Shown here: in pieces, positions 7,903 to 18,200 of the stretch
How positions within the stretch are numbered: position 1 is the stretch's first letter
Layout of the letters: the number at the start of each line of letters is the position of its first letter
From: an uncultured Bacilli bacterium
GTDB taxonomy: Bacteria > Bacillota_I > Bacilli_A > RF39 > UBA660
Length of the DNA stretch: 42,500 nt
NCBI GenBank assembly: GCA_944358545.1
Contig: CALVRJ010000009.1
Coordinates: 1-42,500, forward strand
Reading direction: 5' to 3'
Position numbers and translations under genes: made by a program
Notes under the pieces: model-generated
Seen by the model: only the letters and a program-made list of their open reading frames with translations
Told to the model about the DNA's origin: nothing
Database searches by the model: none

Positions 7903-8961
7903 ATGCAAAGTGAAATTACGAGAATCTTTCTAATGGTTATGACAACCTTTTTCTTCGTTGCCCTAATCGTTCCATTTATCAAAAAAATAGCTATTCACGT
8001 TGGGGCCCTCGATATCCCAAACAAAAGAAAAGTTCATAATAAACCCATGCCAAGACTAGGTGGTCTTGCCATATTCTTTGGTTTCCTTTTAGGATATATG
8101 ATATTTGGCGAACCAAGTAGTATTATGAACTCAGTTTTAATCGGTAGTTTTATCATTGTTCTAATTGGAGCAATAGATGACATAAAACCTTTAAAAGCCT
8201 CAGTAAAATTTATTGCCCAGTTAGCTGCTGCTTGCGTTGTTACTATTTATGGTGGATTATTAATTCAAGATATCTCCGCCTTTGGCTTCTACATCAACTT
8301 TGGTATATTTGCCTATCCAATAACCATCTTCTTTATCTTAGGCTGTTTAAACTGTATTAACTTAATTGATGGCTTAGATGGCTTATGTGCCGGTATAAGT
8401 GCCATTTACTTTGCCACCATTGGTATAATTTCCATAATTATGGGCAAACTAGGACTTGAGTTTGTTTTAACCTTTATCATGCTGGGTTCAGTTTTAGGCT
8501 TTTTAGTTCATAATTTTCACCCTGCATCTATCTTTGCTGGTGACTCCGGGTCATTATTCATGGGCTTTATGATAGCTGTAATTGCCCTCCTTGGTTTCAA
8601 AAGTGTTACCCTAACCTCACTAATTATTCCTGTTTTAATCCTCGCAATTCCAATTTTGGATACAGTATTCGCTATTATTAGAAGGCTACTTAAAGGAGAG
8701 AAAATATCTAAACCGGATAAATCACATCTTCATCACCAACTACTGAATAAAAACTTCTCTCACCTAACAACCGTTTTAATAATTTATGGCATAAGCATTC
8801 TATTTTCCGCCGCTTCAATTGTATATGTTCTTCACGACAAAAAACTTGGCTACATCTTATATGCGATTTTAACAATTATCGTTTTAACCTTTGTTTTAAA
8901 AACCGACATTGTCGTCGATACTCATGCCTTAGCTGAAAAAATACATAAAAAGAAAAAATAA
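7903..8961 (+). CDS. tagO: Undecaprenyl-phosphate sugar-1-phosphate transferase (TagO/WecA family)
   Basis: An integral membrane enzyme transferring GlcNAc-1-phosphate (or a related sugar phosphate) from UDP-sugar to undecaprenyl phosphate, the first step of wall teichoic acid or another wall polymer. Multiple TM helices carry the family motifs: GAIDDIKPLK (DD for Mg), NLIDGLDGLCAG, HNFHPASIFAGDSGSLFMG and the cytosolic His motif SHLHHQLL. At 352 aa it is full length. The upstream in-frame GTG at 7891 is part of the SD (AGAGGTGAG), so ATG 7903 is the start. An extended -10 (TG-T-TAAAAT, 7871-7879) precedes it and a strong terminator follows. Confidence 0.93.
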   Translation: MQSEITRIFLMVMTTFFFVALIVPFIKKIAIHVGALDIPNKRKVHNKPMPRLGGLAIFFGFLLGYMIFGEPSSIMNSVLIGSFIIVLIGAIDDIKPLKASVKFIAQLAAACVVTIYGGLLIQDISAFGFYINFGIFAYPITIFFILGCLNCINLIDGLDGLCAGISAIYFATIGIISIIMGKLGLEFVLTFIMLGSVLGFLVHNFHPASIFAGDSGSLFMGFMIAVIALLGFKSVTLTSLIIPVLILAIPILDTVFAIIRRLLKGEKISKPDKSHLHHQLLNKNFSHLTTVLIIYGISILFSAASIVYVLHDKKLGYILYAILTIIVLTFVLKTDIVVDTHALAEKIHKKKK

Positions 8962-8983
8962 TTATCCCGCATAATTATTTTTT
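8955..8983 (+). terminator. Intrinsic terminator after tagO
   Basis: AATAATTAT pairs with ATAATTATT around a CCCGC loop, followed by a T-run. It begins inside the tagO stop region. Confidence 0.85.
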
Positions 8984-9012
8984 TATGTCTCATAATAAAA
9001 ATGGTGACTCAT

Positions 9013-9732
9013 ATGGAAAAAGAAATGATGGAATTATTAGATGTAATCTTAAGAAGCTTAGTCTCATTAGTAACCTTATTTTTAGTGACTAAAATGATTG
9101 GTAAAAAACAAGTATCCCAGTTTAGTCTGTTCGATTATGTAATTGGAATATCCATAGGTAACTTTGCCGCCGAACTTGCTTTAAACCTTGAATCGGAATA
9201 TCTTCATGGTATCGTCGCCGTAGTTTTATTTGGAATAGTTGCTTACTTAGTAAATCTTATAACAATGAAAAATCTTAAAATAAGACAGTTTTTCATTGGA
9301 CAGCCCACTCTTTTAATTGAAAACGGAAAAATACTTTATAAAAATCTCCAAAAAAATAAATTTGATATCAATGATTTATTAGAAGAAGCTAGAAGTAATG
9401 GTTACTTTGACCTCTCGGATATTGACTATGCAGTCATGGAAGCAAATGGTAAAGTAAGTTTCTTAGCCAAACCTGATTACCAAACACCAACTAATAAAGA
9501 TTTAAACATAAACAAAAATCAAACAGGTCTATGTATTAATTTAATTATTGATGGTATCATTATGCATGAAGCCTTAAAAATTGTTCATAAAGATGAAAAA
9601 TGGTTAAGCCATGAACTTAAAGTCAAGGGAATTAATCAAGACGATGTTCTTCTAGCCACCATAGATTTAAATGAAAAATTTACCGTCTTTCCAAAAATAA
9701 TAAACAACCAAGACCCTGACCTTTTAAGTTAA
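9013..9732 (+). CDS. DUF421/YetF-type membrane protein
   Basis: Three N-terminal transmembrane helices (about residues 8-80) are followed by a cytosolic alpha/beta domain. The domain contains GQPTLLIENGKILYKNLQKNK, then DINDLLEEARSNGYFDLSDIDYAVMEANGKVSFL. These are hallmarks of the DUF421 (YetF/YdfR) family, found in spore formers and implicated in envelope or germination-related roles, though biochemistry is not settled. At 239 aa it is normal length. ATG 9013 is preceded by GGTGA at 9003-9007, so the earlier in-frame ATG 9001 is probably not used. It appears to be monocistronic between the tagO terminator and the next extended -10. Confidence 0.85.
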   Translation: MEKEMMELLDVILRSLVSLVTLFLVTKMIGKKQVSQFSLFDYVIGISIGNFAAELALNLESEYLHGIVAVVLFGIVAYLVNLITMKNLKIRQFFIGQPTLLIENGKILYKNLQKNKFDINDLLEEARSNGYFDLSDIDYAVMEANGKVSFLAKPDYQTPTNKDLNINKNQTGLCINLIIDGIIMHEALKIVHKDEKWLSHELKVKGINQDDVLLATIDLNEKFTVFPKIINNQDPDLLS

Positions 9733-9769
9733 ACTAAAATATGCTAAAATAAACATAGGAGGAGTAACT

Positions 9770-10489
9770 ATGTTTATTTTTATTATTTTGTATTTATTCG
9801 CTTTTGCTTTAATCATCATTATGCAGTATTTTCCTAAAAAGAAAATAATTTCAATTCCCATATCCTTAATTTGTTCAATTTTAATTTCATTTATAATTTG
9901 TTATTTTCGTTTTGATTTAAAATTTTTAAATTTAATTTATAACCTTTTTGAGGGAGAAAATTATGTTGGAATATCTTTTTACCTAATAATATGCTTAATA
10001 ATATTCGCTCTTTTAAGAATAAAACTGTGGAAAAAAATTTTATTAACTTTTCTCACTCTTATATTTTTCTATATAATTTCTTGGATTAATGAATTTGCCT
10101 TTTGCGGTTCTGGCTTGTTTGGTGATTATAACCCCAAACCAGGATTTGAAAAATTTTGCGAAGTTAAAGAAAATATTGAAAACTTTCCAGTTAATGTGTT
10201 ACCAGAAATTATCCCTGATGATAAAACCCATAATCCACCATATAAAAGAGCCTACGAAGTTTGCAATGGCATGACCAAAAAAGAACTAAAAAAATCATCT
10301 GTCCTTCCTGATATAGTATGCATATGTGATTATAAAGACGATAACAAAGCTAATAATTCCATTAAATCAGTAGAAGACTGCTATGAGAAAGCCCCTAAAA
10401 TATTTAATGAAATATGCAGTGCTGAATATTGTCAAAAAGCATATGCTTCGATAACAGGATATCAAGCTGTGAATGAAAATCATCGCTAA
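9770..10489 (+). CDS. Unrecognised membrane protein with Cys-containing C-terminal domain
   Basis: Four hydrophobic segments occupy about residues 1-110, followed by a polar domain of about 130 residues with eight cysteines, several as CxC or in pairs (CICDY, ICSAEYCQKA). Cysteine-rich segments in a presumably extracytoplasmic tail suggest disulfides or metal binding (inference). SD GGAGGAG is ideally placed before ATG 9770, and an extended -10 (TG-C-TAAAAT, 9742-9750) precedes it. The gene is AT-richer than its neighbours. The next gene, also Cys-rich, starts 23 nt later, so the two may form a unit. Confidence 0.7.
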   Translation: MFIFIILYLFAFALIIIMQYFPKKKIISIPISLICSILISFIICYFRFDLKFLNLIYNLFEGENYVGISFYLIICLIIFALLRIKLWKKILLTFLTLIFFYIISWINEFAFCGSGLFGDYNPKPGFEKFCEVKENIENFPVNVLPEIIPDDKTHNPPYKRAYEVCNGMTKKELKKSSVLPDIVCICDYKDDNKANNSIKSVEDCYEKAPKIFNEICSAEYCQKAYASITGYQAVNENHR

Positions 10490-10512
10490 ACAATAGTTAA
10501 AAAGGTTAATAT

Positions 10513-11109
10513 ATGATAAAAAATATTAAAATAAACAATCAAAAAGATTTAAATAAATTTTATAAAAGACTATTTATCTATCGTTCATTTCTTTATAAGA
10601 AAGTAACTTTTACTGTGAAAAAAGATAAATATAACATTACTGATATCATTAATGCCTTAAACATCAAAAAAAGAAAACAAAGACTTGAATTTATATATGA
10701 TACTTGTTGTAAAGAGATAGATGATTTCTATGACCATAAAGACATATGCCACTTTAAAAACAATAAATGCCTGGTTCAGCAACAACTTGGGAACGGAAAC
10801 ATTAATGGTTGTTGTCGCCTCTGTCCATTTCAAAGTGAAAAAGGCTGCCAAACTAAAAATCTTACTTGTAAATTATTTACTTGTTCTGAAGTTCAAAAAA
10901 GATGCCCAGTTATTAAATTTGAAGATTTAAATTTATTAAAAGTTTTAACTAGAAGACAAAGACATATAATAAGATCGTCATATTTTTCAAAGCGAGAATC
11001 AGTTTTATTTGATCTTTATATCGGTAGTATTCTTCTTTGGACAATCAGAATTGTAATAAGATGGTTATACGGATTTTATTACGTTAAAATGCACATTTAT
11101 AAACATTGA
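10513..11109 (+). CDS. Cys-rich protein with C-terminal hydrophobic segment, function unknown
   Basis: A 198-aa protein I do not recognise. Residues about 62-135 hold some 14 cysteines, including CCKE, CHFKNNKC, GCCRLCPFQ, GCQTKNLTC and FTC. The spacing resembles Fe-S or zinc cluster ligands such as those in radical-SAM or ferredoxin-like accessory domains. No known catalytic motif is visible. Residues about 165-190 are hydrophobic with basic ends, a likely membrane anchor. It begins 23 nt after the other Cys-containing protein. It is the only well-supported gene in the window that ends in TGA. Confidence 0.65.
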   Translation: MIKNIKINNQKDLNKFYKRLFIYRSFLYKKVTFTVKKDKYNITDIINALNIKKRKQRLEFIYDTCCKEIDDFYDHKDICHFKNNKCLVQQQLGNGNINGCCRLCPFQSEKGCQTKNLTCKLFTCSEVQKRCPVIKFEDLNLLKVLTRRQRHIIRSSYFSKRESVLFDLYIGSILLWTIRIVIRWLYGFYYVKMHIYKH

Positions 11110-11122
11110 AAAACAAAATTGA

Positions 11123-11377
11123 AGAAAAGATGCCACCGAATCATTATACTTTAAACATTTTAATAATCGAGATAAGCCATTTAATATTATTATGGTCAAA
11201 AGTAATTACATGAATCCTATTAATCTAGTAAAAAGTTTAATCAAACAAATGGAATATCAAGAAATAAAAGGCGAAGAAGGCAATAAAATATATTGTGTTT
11301 CCGCCGAAAAAATATCATCTAAAAGCTGGAAGAAACATTCAAACAACATTCGCAAATCCATCAACCGGCGTGTATAA
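11123..11377 (+). pseudogene. Short open frame without a start signal, possible gene remnant
   Basis: The frame is open from 11123 to TAA 11375-11377. The first ATG is at 11192, with no ribosome site before it. The peptide is basic (ending SNNIRKSINRRV) and unlike any family I know. Absence of SD and promoter, and its place in a 386-nt gap, suggest either a decaying fragment or chance. Apart from this, the gap holds only the terminator-like element and the typA promoter. Confidence 0.25.
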
Positions 11378-11414
11378 AATAGTAGAATGTATAAAATGAA
11401 AATAATACCTTAAT

Positions 11415-11435
11415 GCCTTAAATATAGGCTTTTTA
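11415..11435 (+). terminator. Short terminator-like hairpin upstream of typA
   Basis: GCCT and AGGC flank a TAAATAT loop, followed by TTTTTA. The stem is short, so it is weak evidence. It immediately precedes the typA -35. Confidence 0.4.
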
Positions 11436-11464
11436 TTTACAAAACATAAAAAAAATGTTATAAT
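11436..11464 (+). promoter_or_regulatory. typA promoter, -35 and extended -10
   Basis: TTTACA (11436-11441), a 17-bp spacer, then TATAAT (11459-11464) with TG at 11456-11457. This is a near-consensus housekeeping sigma promoter. Confidence 0.85.
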
Positions 11465-11495
11465 CAAGCCTAGTGAAAAAAGGGAGAGGTATGTT

Positions 11496-13310
11496 ATGAA
11501 ACAAAGAAATATTGCGATAATTGCCCATGTTGACCATGGAAAAACTACATTAGTTGATCAATTACTTAAACAATCAGGAACATTTAGAGAAAATGAAGAA
11601 GTTCAAACCAGAGCTATGGACTCAAATGACCTAGAAAGAGAACGTGGAATCACTATCCTTGCCAAAACCACAGCCATTCATTATAAAGGATACCGCATTA
11701 ATATCTTAGATACCCCAGGCCATGCTGACTTTGGTGGTGAAGTTGAACGTATCATGAATATGGTTGATGGTGTTTTATTAGTTGTTGATGCTTACGAAGG
11801 AACCATGCCCCAAACCAGATTTGTTTTGAAAAAAGCTTTAGAAGCTGGAGTTGTTCCTATCGTTGTTGTCAATAAAATCGATAAACCATCAGCGCGCCCA
11901 GAAGTCGTTGTTGACGAAGTAATGGATTTATTTATCGAATTAGGTGCTAGCCTTGAACAACTAGATTTCCCTGTTTTATATGCATCAGCTTTAAATGGAA
12001 CATCAAGTACGGACCCAGATGTCTCAACCCAAAAGAAAACTATGGACCCAATTTTAGATGCTGTAATTGAAAATATTCCTGAACCAAAAGTTGACGAAAA
12101 CGGACCATTCCAATTCCAACCAGCTTTACTTGATTATAACGACTTTGTTGGTCGTATCGGAATTGGTCTTGTTAAAAGAGGACATGTTAAAGTAAATACA
12201 ACCGTATCATGCGTCAGATTAGATGGTAGTACTAAACAATTTAGAATTCAAAAAATATTTGGTTTCTATGGTTTAAACAAAGTTGAAATCGACGAAGCTC
12301 ATGCCGGTGATATTGTTGCTATTGCTGGACTTCCAGATATTTCCGTTGGTGAAACAGTTTGTGAAGTTGGTCATGAAGAAGCCCTTCCAAAACTAAGAAT
12401 CGATGAGCCGACTCTTCAAATGACCTTTGGAGTTAATACTAGTCCATTTGCTGGAAAAGAAGGTAAATTTTTAACTGCCAGAAAAATTGAAGAAAGACTG
12501 ATGAAAGAAACTGAAAAAGACGTATCTTTAAAAGTAAATCAAATTGATTCCGAAAATTGGATGGTTTCAGGCCGTGGTGAACTACACTTATCAATATTAA
12601 TTGAAACAATGCGTCGTGAAGGATATGAAATGCAAGTATCTAAACCTCAAATCATTATTAAAGAAATAGATGGCGTTAAATGTGAACCATATGAAGATGT
12701 TGAAATTGAAGTCCCTGAAGAATATGTTGGACCAGTAATTGAAGCCTTAGGTAATCGTGGTGGAACAATGGAAAACATGCATCCATTCGATAATCAAACA
12801 AAATTACTTTATACCGTTCCATCTCGTGGACTAATCGGCTTTACAACAGAATTTATGACACTAACAAAAGGTTATGGAATCCTAAGCCATTCATTCAAAT
12901 CATATGAACCTATGTCTACAAGCAACATTGGTGAAAGAAAAGCTGGAGTTTTAGTAGCTATGGAAAGTGGCAAAGCAACAGCTTATGCCTTAGGCGCCTT
13001 AGAAGACCGTGGCGAAATGTTCATCGAACCCGGAACAGATGTTTATGAAGGAATGATTGTTGGTGAACATTCACATGAAAACGATTTAGCTGTTAATGTT
13101 GTCAAAGGAAAACAATTAACCAATACTCGTAGTGCGACTAAAGACCATACAGTTGTCTTAAAACGTCCAAGAGAAATGAGTTTGGAAGTTTGCCTAGACT
13201 ATATTAATGAAGATGAATTAGTCGAAGTAACCCCATTAAATTATCGTTTAAGAAAGAAAATATTAAATACAAATGAGCGTAAAAAATACGATAGTAAAAA
13301 GGCTAAATAA
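11496..13310 (+). CDS. typA: TypA/BipA ribosome-associated translational GTPase
   Basis: An EF-G-like GTPase that binds the 70S ribosome and supports ribosome assembly and stress growth. G motifs: AHVDHGKTT (G1), RGITI (G2), [11 protein letters not shown] (G3) and NKID (G4). These are followed by domain II, EF-G III/V-like domains ([20 protein letters not shown]) and the BipA-specific C-terminal domain ([45 protein letters not shown]). The length of 604 aa is typical. SD GGGAGAGG precedes ATG 11496, with a strong promoter just upstream. The terminator overlaps the stop codon. Confidence 0.98.
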   Translation: MKQRNIAIIAHVDHGKTTLVDQLLKQSGTFRENEEVQTRAMDSNDLERERGITILAKTTAIHYKGYRINILDTPGHADFGGEVERIMNMVDGVLLVVDAYEGTMPQTRFVLKKALEAGVVPIVVVNKIDKPSARPEVVVDEVMDLFIELGASLEQLDFPVLYASALNGTSSTDPDVSTQKKTMDPILDAVIENIPEPKVDENGPFQFQPALLDYNDFVGRIGIGLVKRGHVKVNTTVSCVRLDGSTKQFRIQKIFGFYGLNKVEIDEAHAGDIVAIAGLPDISVGETVCEVGHEEALPKLRIDEPTLQMTFGVNTSPFAGKEGKFLTARKIEERLMKETEKDVSLKVNQIDSENWMVSGRGELHLSILIETMRREGYEMQVSKPQIIIKEIDGVKCEPYEDVEIEVPEEYVGPVIEALGNRGGTMENMHPFDNQTKLLYTVPSRGLIGFTTEFMTLTKGYGILSHSFKSYEPMSTSNIGERKAGVLVAMESGKATAYALGALEDRGEMFIEPGTDVYEGMIVGEHSHENDLAVNVVKGKQLTNTRSATKDHTVVLKRPREMSLEVCLDYINEDELVEVTPLNYRLRKKILNTNERKKYDSKKAK

Positions 13311-13323
13311 AATAGCCTTTTTT
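13295..13323. terminator. Bidirectional terminator between typA and the convergent lipoprotein gene
   Basis: AAAAGGCTA pairs with TAGCCTTTT around AATAAA, with an A-run on one side and a T-run on the other. The hairpin includes the typA stop and abuts the stop of the minus-strand gene. Confidence 0.85.
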
Positions 13324-13984
13324 ATATTTCCTGCATTACCTCTGTTAAAAACTCTAACTTATCATTATTATACTGTGGAATAATCGAAAACCTAAATCCA
13401 TATTCATTCGTAAAAGAAATCCTTATATCTGGACTTTGATATCCAATACTTTTTCTAATAACCACCTCACCATTTACACTGTCTTTACTATAAAGTAAGT
13501 CAATATCACTAAATTTGTCACCATCACTCGAAATTTGATTAATTTTGAAATTTGTTACCTTTTTATTAAAATTTATAACTATATAATTAGATGTCCTATC
13601 CAAAGAAATAATCTCGTTATTTTCTTCTTTTAAGTCTTTAACATATTTTATTTTGTAAAAATTCCTATTTTTATATTTTTTTGTTAACCTTTGTAAATAA
13701 TTGTAAGTATTACTGTCCTCTGCTTGCTTTCCATTATAGCTTATATAACTATTAGATAATTTAAAATTATAAATATTCTTTTCTGTTTTAATAATTAAAG
13801 TATTATGCAAGTCATCACTATCTTCATAATAACTTTTTTCCACCATATTTTTAATCTTTTCAAAATCATTTCTGTTGATATAAATATCATTGAATTTTAT
13901 TTCTGTAATCTTTCCTTCGATATTTAAGTTTGCTCCACAACCTGTAAATAGTAAAACCAATAAAAAAAACATTAATTTTCGCAT
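13322..13984 (-). CDS. Predicted lipoprotein, function unknown
   Basis: The N-terminus MRKLMFFLLVLLFTGCG is a lipoprotein signal peptide with lipobox FTGC, so the mature protein starts at the Cys and is tethered to the outer membrane face. The remaining 200 or so residues are Lys/Asn/Tyr/Ser-rich and beta-prone, with no family I can name. An upstream in-frame GTG (13991-13993) belongs to the SD AGGTGA; ATG at 13982-13984 is the better start. It is convergent with typA and shares the terminator hairpin. A link with the neighbouring coat genes is not demonstrated. Confidence 0.75.
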   Translation of the reverse strand: MRKLMFFLLVLLFTGCGANLNIEGKITEIKFNDIYINRNDFEKIKNMVEKSYYEDSDDLHNTLIIKTEKNIYNFKLSNSYISYNGKQAEDSNTYNYLQRLTKKYKNRNFYKIKYVKDLKEENNEIISLDRTSNYIVINFNKKVTNFKINQISSDGDKFSDIDLLYSKDSVNGEVVIRKSIGYQSPDIRISFTNEYGFRFSIIPQYNNDKLEFLTEVMQEI

Positions 13985-14041
13985 ACTCTTCACCTATTTT
14001 TATTATGAAATATAATCAAAAAAATAATACTCATGTAAGTA

Positions 14042-14599
14042 TTATTTTTTCATTTTTAAATAATAATCTCTAAGCTCTTTAAATCTTTGATAATGTATAA
14101 TTTCCCGCTCTCTTAAAAATGAAAGTGGACCTAAAACATCTGGATCATCCGTCAAATCCATCAGATGTTCATAAGTTGCTCTAGCTCTTTGTTCAGCTCC
14201 CATATCACTTTCAATGTCGGCAATATAATCACCAGAAACCTTAATATATGTCATATTAAATGGATTACCAAAACTGTCTGACGGGAACAAATCTCTACCA
14301 AACTGGGCATATTGTCCATCTAAACCTGCTTCTTTAAGCTCCTCGATTGTTGCCCCGTCCATAAGTTGATAAAGCATAGCTGAAATAATCTCGACATGAG
14401 CAAACTCCTCAGTCCCAATATCAGTAAGTAGTGCTTTTCCCCTATCGTCTGGCATATTATACCTTTGATCTAAATATTGCCATGCTGCTGCAAGTTCTCC
14501 GGCTGGTCCACCATATTGTGTCAAGATACATTTTGCCAGTTTTAAATTTTTCTTACGAATATTAACTGGATATTGTAATCTTTTTTCATATTTCCACAT
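14042..14599 (-). CDS. cotJC: Spore coat protein CotJC (manganese-catalase family)
   Basis: A ferritin-like four-helix protein of the Mn-catalase family, part of the CotJ inner-coat complex in spore formers. Residues consistent with a di-metal site: GPAGELAAAWQYLDQR, TEEFAHVEIISAMLYQL (E, ExxH) and the C-terminal REREIIHYQRF (ExxH-like). The length of 185 aa is shorter than full catalases, as expected for CotJC. SD GAGGGGG precedes the ATG. It lies 18 nt downstream of the CotJA/B-like gene, the usual cotJ operon order. Confidence 0.95.
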   Translation of the reverse strand: MWKYEKRLQYPVNIRKKNLKLAKCILTQYGGPAGELAAAWQYLDQRYNMPDDRGKALLTDIGTEEFAHVEIISAMLYQLMDGATIEELKEAGLDGQYAQFGRDLFPSDSFGNPFNMTYIKVSGDYIADIESDMGAEQRARATYEHLMDLTDDPDVLGPLSFLREREIIHYQRFKELRDYYLKMKK

Positions 14600-14617
14600 A
14601 TAAACCCCCTCATAAAA

Positions 14618-15124
14618 TTATTTTTCCCAAGGCCATGGTGAATTATTCCATGTCCAAGGATAACCAGTTGCCCCGTTTTTTAAAAGTGGTCCGAACTTAT
14701 TTTCATATTCCTTCGTTACCTTTTTAACCTCGCCATTAAGAGAATCATAAAGTCTAATCATCTCTTGATCATTTGGATGTGTATCTAAATATAAAGCAAC
14801 ATCATGAGCTGCAAAACAATATGCATCAACTTTTGTCAAAAGCTCTGCTTGCTCATTCATCGGCCTGACATCAAATGGCTTAGCAATCTTGTATTGATTA
14901 TATAAATCAGGAAACATATTTCCTCTGATAAAACCATTATAAATGTCATATAAATTATTTGGATTACTATTACCATTGTATCCACACTTGTTAAAATTCA
15001 TATTATCCCCTGCTTGTTTTGCTAGTTTTAGGGAAAGCGTATTATCTCTAGGCATCTCTTGTTCAAAATTTCCCATTGATAAACCCGTAACCATATTAAA
15101 ACCATCATTCAAATAATTATTCAT
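14618..15124 (-). CDS. cotJB: CotJB spore coat protein with CotJA-like segment fused at the N-terminal side
   Basis: The C-terminal about 80 residues match CotJB: ELLTKVDAYCFAAHDVALYLDTHPNDQEMIRLYDSLN, a Trp/Pro-rich end YPWTWNNSPWPWEK. Upstream, GFIRGNMFPDLYNQYK resembles the CotJA core (the A-x-x-GT-x-FP-x-L pattern), so the ORF appears to join CotJA-like and CotJB functions, with about 60 extra Asn/Gly/Met-rich residues at the N-terminus. Normal CotJB is near 90 aa and CotJA near 80 aa. A very strong SD (GGAGGAGGGG) precedes the ATG. A sigma-E-like promoter candidate lies upstream (15145-15175). It is followed by cotJC. Confidence 0.85.
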   Translation of the reverse strand: MNNYLNDGFNMVTGLSMGNFEQEMPRDNTLSLKLAKQAGDNMNFNKCGYNGNSNPNNLYDIYNGFIRGNMFPDLYNQYKIAKPFDVRPMNEQAELLTKVDAYCFAAHDVALYLDTHPNDQEMIRLYDSLNGEVKKVTKEYENKFGPLLKNGATGYPWTWNNSPWPWEK

Positions 15125-15144
15125 TAAACCCCTCCTCCGTTTTT

Positions 15145-15175
15145 ATCCTATGAAAATAATTATAAATGTTATAGG
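15145..15175 (-). promoter_or_regulatory. Candidate sporulation (sigma-E-like) promoter of the cotJ operon
   Basis: On the minus strand, CCTATAAC, a 15-nt spacer, then CATAGGAT about 20 nt upstream of the start codon. It resembles the sigma-E pattern (ATA-containing -35, CATAnnnT -10) but with mismatches. cotJ is sigma-E dependent in Bacillus. Assignment is tentative. Confidence 0.35.
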
Positions 15176-15241
15176 CAAAATAACCATACAACTTGCCAAA
15201 AACTAAAAAAATTAGTATGATATCTTAGTGAGGTGGGCTTT

Positions 15242-18200
15242 ATGAGTAAAATTTATAACGAAGTAATCGACACATTTGGACCAAGTGACTTTATCAAAGG
15301 GTTAAATTATAATTCCAAATACGTTAAATTAGTCAAAATGGAAGAAGATGAAAATAATCGCTTTGGTACATTTTCCGTTAAATCAGAAAGAACATATGAA
15401 AATTATCATGTCGAAGTAAGCATCGATAAAAAAAATAAATTTATAGAAGAATGTTTTTGTACCTGTCCGCAGTATCGTTCAACCTCTAGCTGTAAACATA
15501 TAACTGCCTGCATTTTAAAATATGAATATGAGCTGTTTACCGATAATGAAAATTTAAATATCGCTGATTATAAATTAGAATTGTCAGATGAAATCTTGAA
15601 TAAATTTTATGTTCCAAAAAATAATAAAATAAAAAAAGAATTGCATTTAGAAATTAACCTCTTGCCCGACGAAGACTATGTCAGGGGAAGCTATATTCAA
15701 ACCGAATATCGTATTGGTCATGACAAAACATATACTCTAACCAATAAATATTATAAATTTCAAGACGCCTATCAAAATCACCATAAACTCCAGTTTTCTA
15801 AAAACTTTGAATATGACCCACAAGTTTATTATATAAATAAAGAAGATAAAAAAATATTTGACTTTTCTGAAAGCTATCTTAGTCAAACACGTAATAATCA
15901 AGGTGATGTTATTTATAAAAATAATTTAAATAATTTTATGGAATTATTAAAAGACAAAGACTACAAAATAAAATATCGCGGGCCATATCATGGATACTAT
16001 AAAGAAAACCCGCTTAAAACAACCTTAACTAAAGATAATGATTTATATACCCTTACTGTCGATAACTTTGAAACTCTAACCCCATTAATTGAAGGAAGCA
16101 AATTCCTTTATGATAGTGAAAAAGTTTATGAATTAACCCCAGAAATAGCTAAACTATATAATGAGTTATATGAAAATAACATCGATAGTTTAGTATTTAA
16201 AAATAAAGATTTACAAAAGTTTACTGGAGGACTTTTAAACATTATTAAAGATAATATAAGCCTTTCTGAAGATATTACCGAAGTCGTTATCCCAACTGCC
16301 CCTAGTGCTAAGTTGTACTTTGATTTTTATTATAACTCGGTCGAGTGTCAAATAAAGTTAAAATATGGTGACAGGGAAATTGACTACTTTTTAAACACTC
16401 CAGGAATAGCCAGAGATAACGAATATGAAAGTAATTTAATCGCCAAATTATCCGAAAACGGTTTTGAAATTGATTATGTAAACAAAACAATTTACCTAGA
16501 AGACGTTGATGACATCGGAGCTTTTTTAGAGGAAGGAATTATGCGCTTAAGCGAAGAATATGAAGTATTTACATCTGAAAAAATAAAAGCAACCCAAATT
16601 GTTAAAAACACCTCTAATAGCGTTAGCTTCTCTATTGGACAAGATAACATCTTATCATATAATTTTAATTTAGATGGCTTAAATCAAGGAGAATTAGCTG
16701 ATGTCCTCTCCTCTCTTCGTCAGCGCAAGCACTACCACAGACTTAAAAATGGCGATTTAATTAACCTCGATAAAGATGAAAACCTAAATCAAATTGAAGA
16801 ACTTGCAGACACCCTTGGACTTACTAACAAAGATATTTTAATGGGAAAAGGAACGATTCCTAAATATGAAGCTATTTATTTAGACAGCTTGCGAAAAGGA
16901 AAATACCATAAACTGATTAAAACCAATAACCTCTTTGATAATCTAATATCAAACTTCTATAAATATAAAGATGAAGAAATAAATCTTTCCAAAGATGAAT
17001 TAAAAAACTTAAGAGATTATCAACTTACTGGTGTAAAATGGCTTTATAACATTTATAAAACTGGTTTTGGTGGAATTCTTGCCGATGAAATGGGTCTTGG
17101 AAAATCCATTCAATTAATTTATTTAACAAAACTTATTATTAAGGAAAATAAAAACGCCAAAATTCTCATTGTCGCCCCTACTTCCCTTATATATAATTGG
17201 AAAAAAGAGTTCGACAAATTTGGCTCAGAACTAAATTACAAAGTCTTTGCCGAAAACAAAGAACAAAGATTAAGTGAAATTGAAAATAATGATGTCAACA
17301 TTATGATAACTTCATATGGCTTAATCCGAAATGATTACGAGGTTTATAGTAAATATAACTTTAATCTAATTGCCATTGATGAAGCTCAAAATATTAAAAA
17401 TCCAAATGCCGGCATAACTAAAGCTGTTAAAGACTTAAAAGCCGATATTAAACTTGCCTTAACTGGAACTCCAATTGAAAACAACATCCTAGAACTTTGG
17501 AGTATTTTTGACTTTATTATGCCAGGCTATCTCGCCTCTAAAGATAAATTTCAAAAAATATATAATGTTAAAGACATGGACAGTGAAAAAAATAGCTTAG
17601 ATAAACTAAATACTCAAATTAAATACTTTATCTTAAGACGTAAAAAGAAAGATGTTGTCAAAGACTTACCTGAAAAAATTGAAAATAATATCTACATCGA
17701 CTTAGGTCAAAAACAAAAAGAAATATATGCCGCTGAAGTTCAAAAAACAAAAGACAGTTTAAATGAAATAGTTAGAGAAGAAGGCTTTACTAAAGCTAAG
17801 TTTAAAATCTTACAACTACTTACAAAACTTAGAGAAATATGCGTTGATCCATCTTTAGTTTATGAAAACTATAAAGGTGGTTCAGCTAAAATCGAAGAAC
17901 TTTTAAAAATAGTCGAAGAAACCAAAGCCAATGGCCATAAAATGCTTATTTTTACAACCTACAAAAAAGCTTTAGACATGATTATTCCAAAATTAAATAA
18001 TATTGGAGTAAAATCTTATTACATCGATGGATCTGTTCCTTCTAAAAAAAGAATGGAACTTGTCGATAAATTTAATAGTGATGATACCGATGTCTTTATT
18101 ATCACTTTAAAAGCTGGGGGGACTGGTTTAAACTTAACCTCCGCAACTGTCGTTATTCATCTGGATTTATGGTGGAATCCGCAAGTTGAAAATCAAGCCA

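Noticed and set aside
44..11112. Reassigned genetic code (TGA as Trp), suggested by ATG-TGA at 44 and near absence of TGA stops
   Set aside because: Trp positions in conserved genes all use TGG, and no conserved gene is interrupted by TGA. In code-4 organisms TGA is the main Trp codon. Low TGA stop use fits an AT-rich genome with TAA preference.
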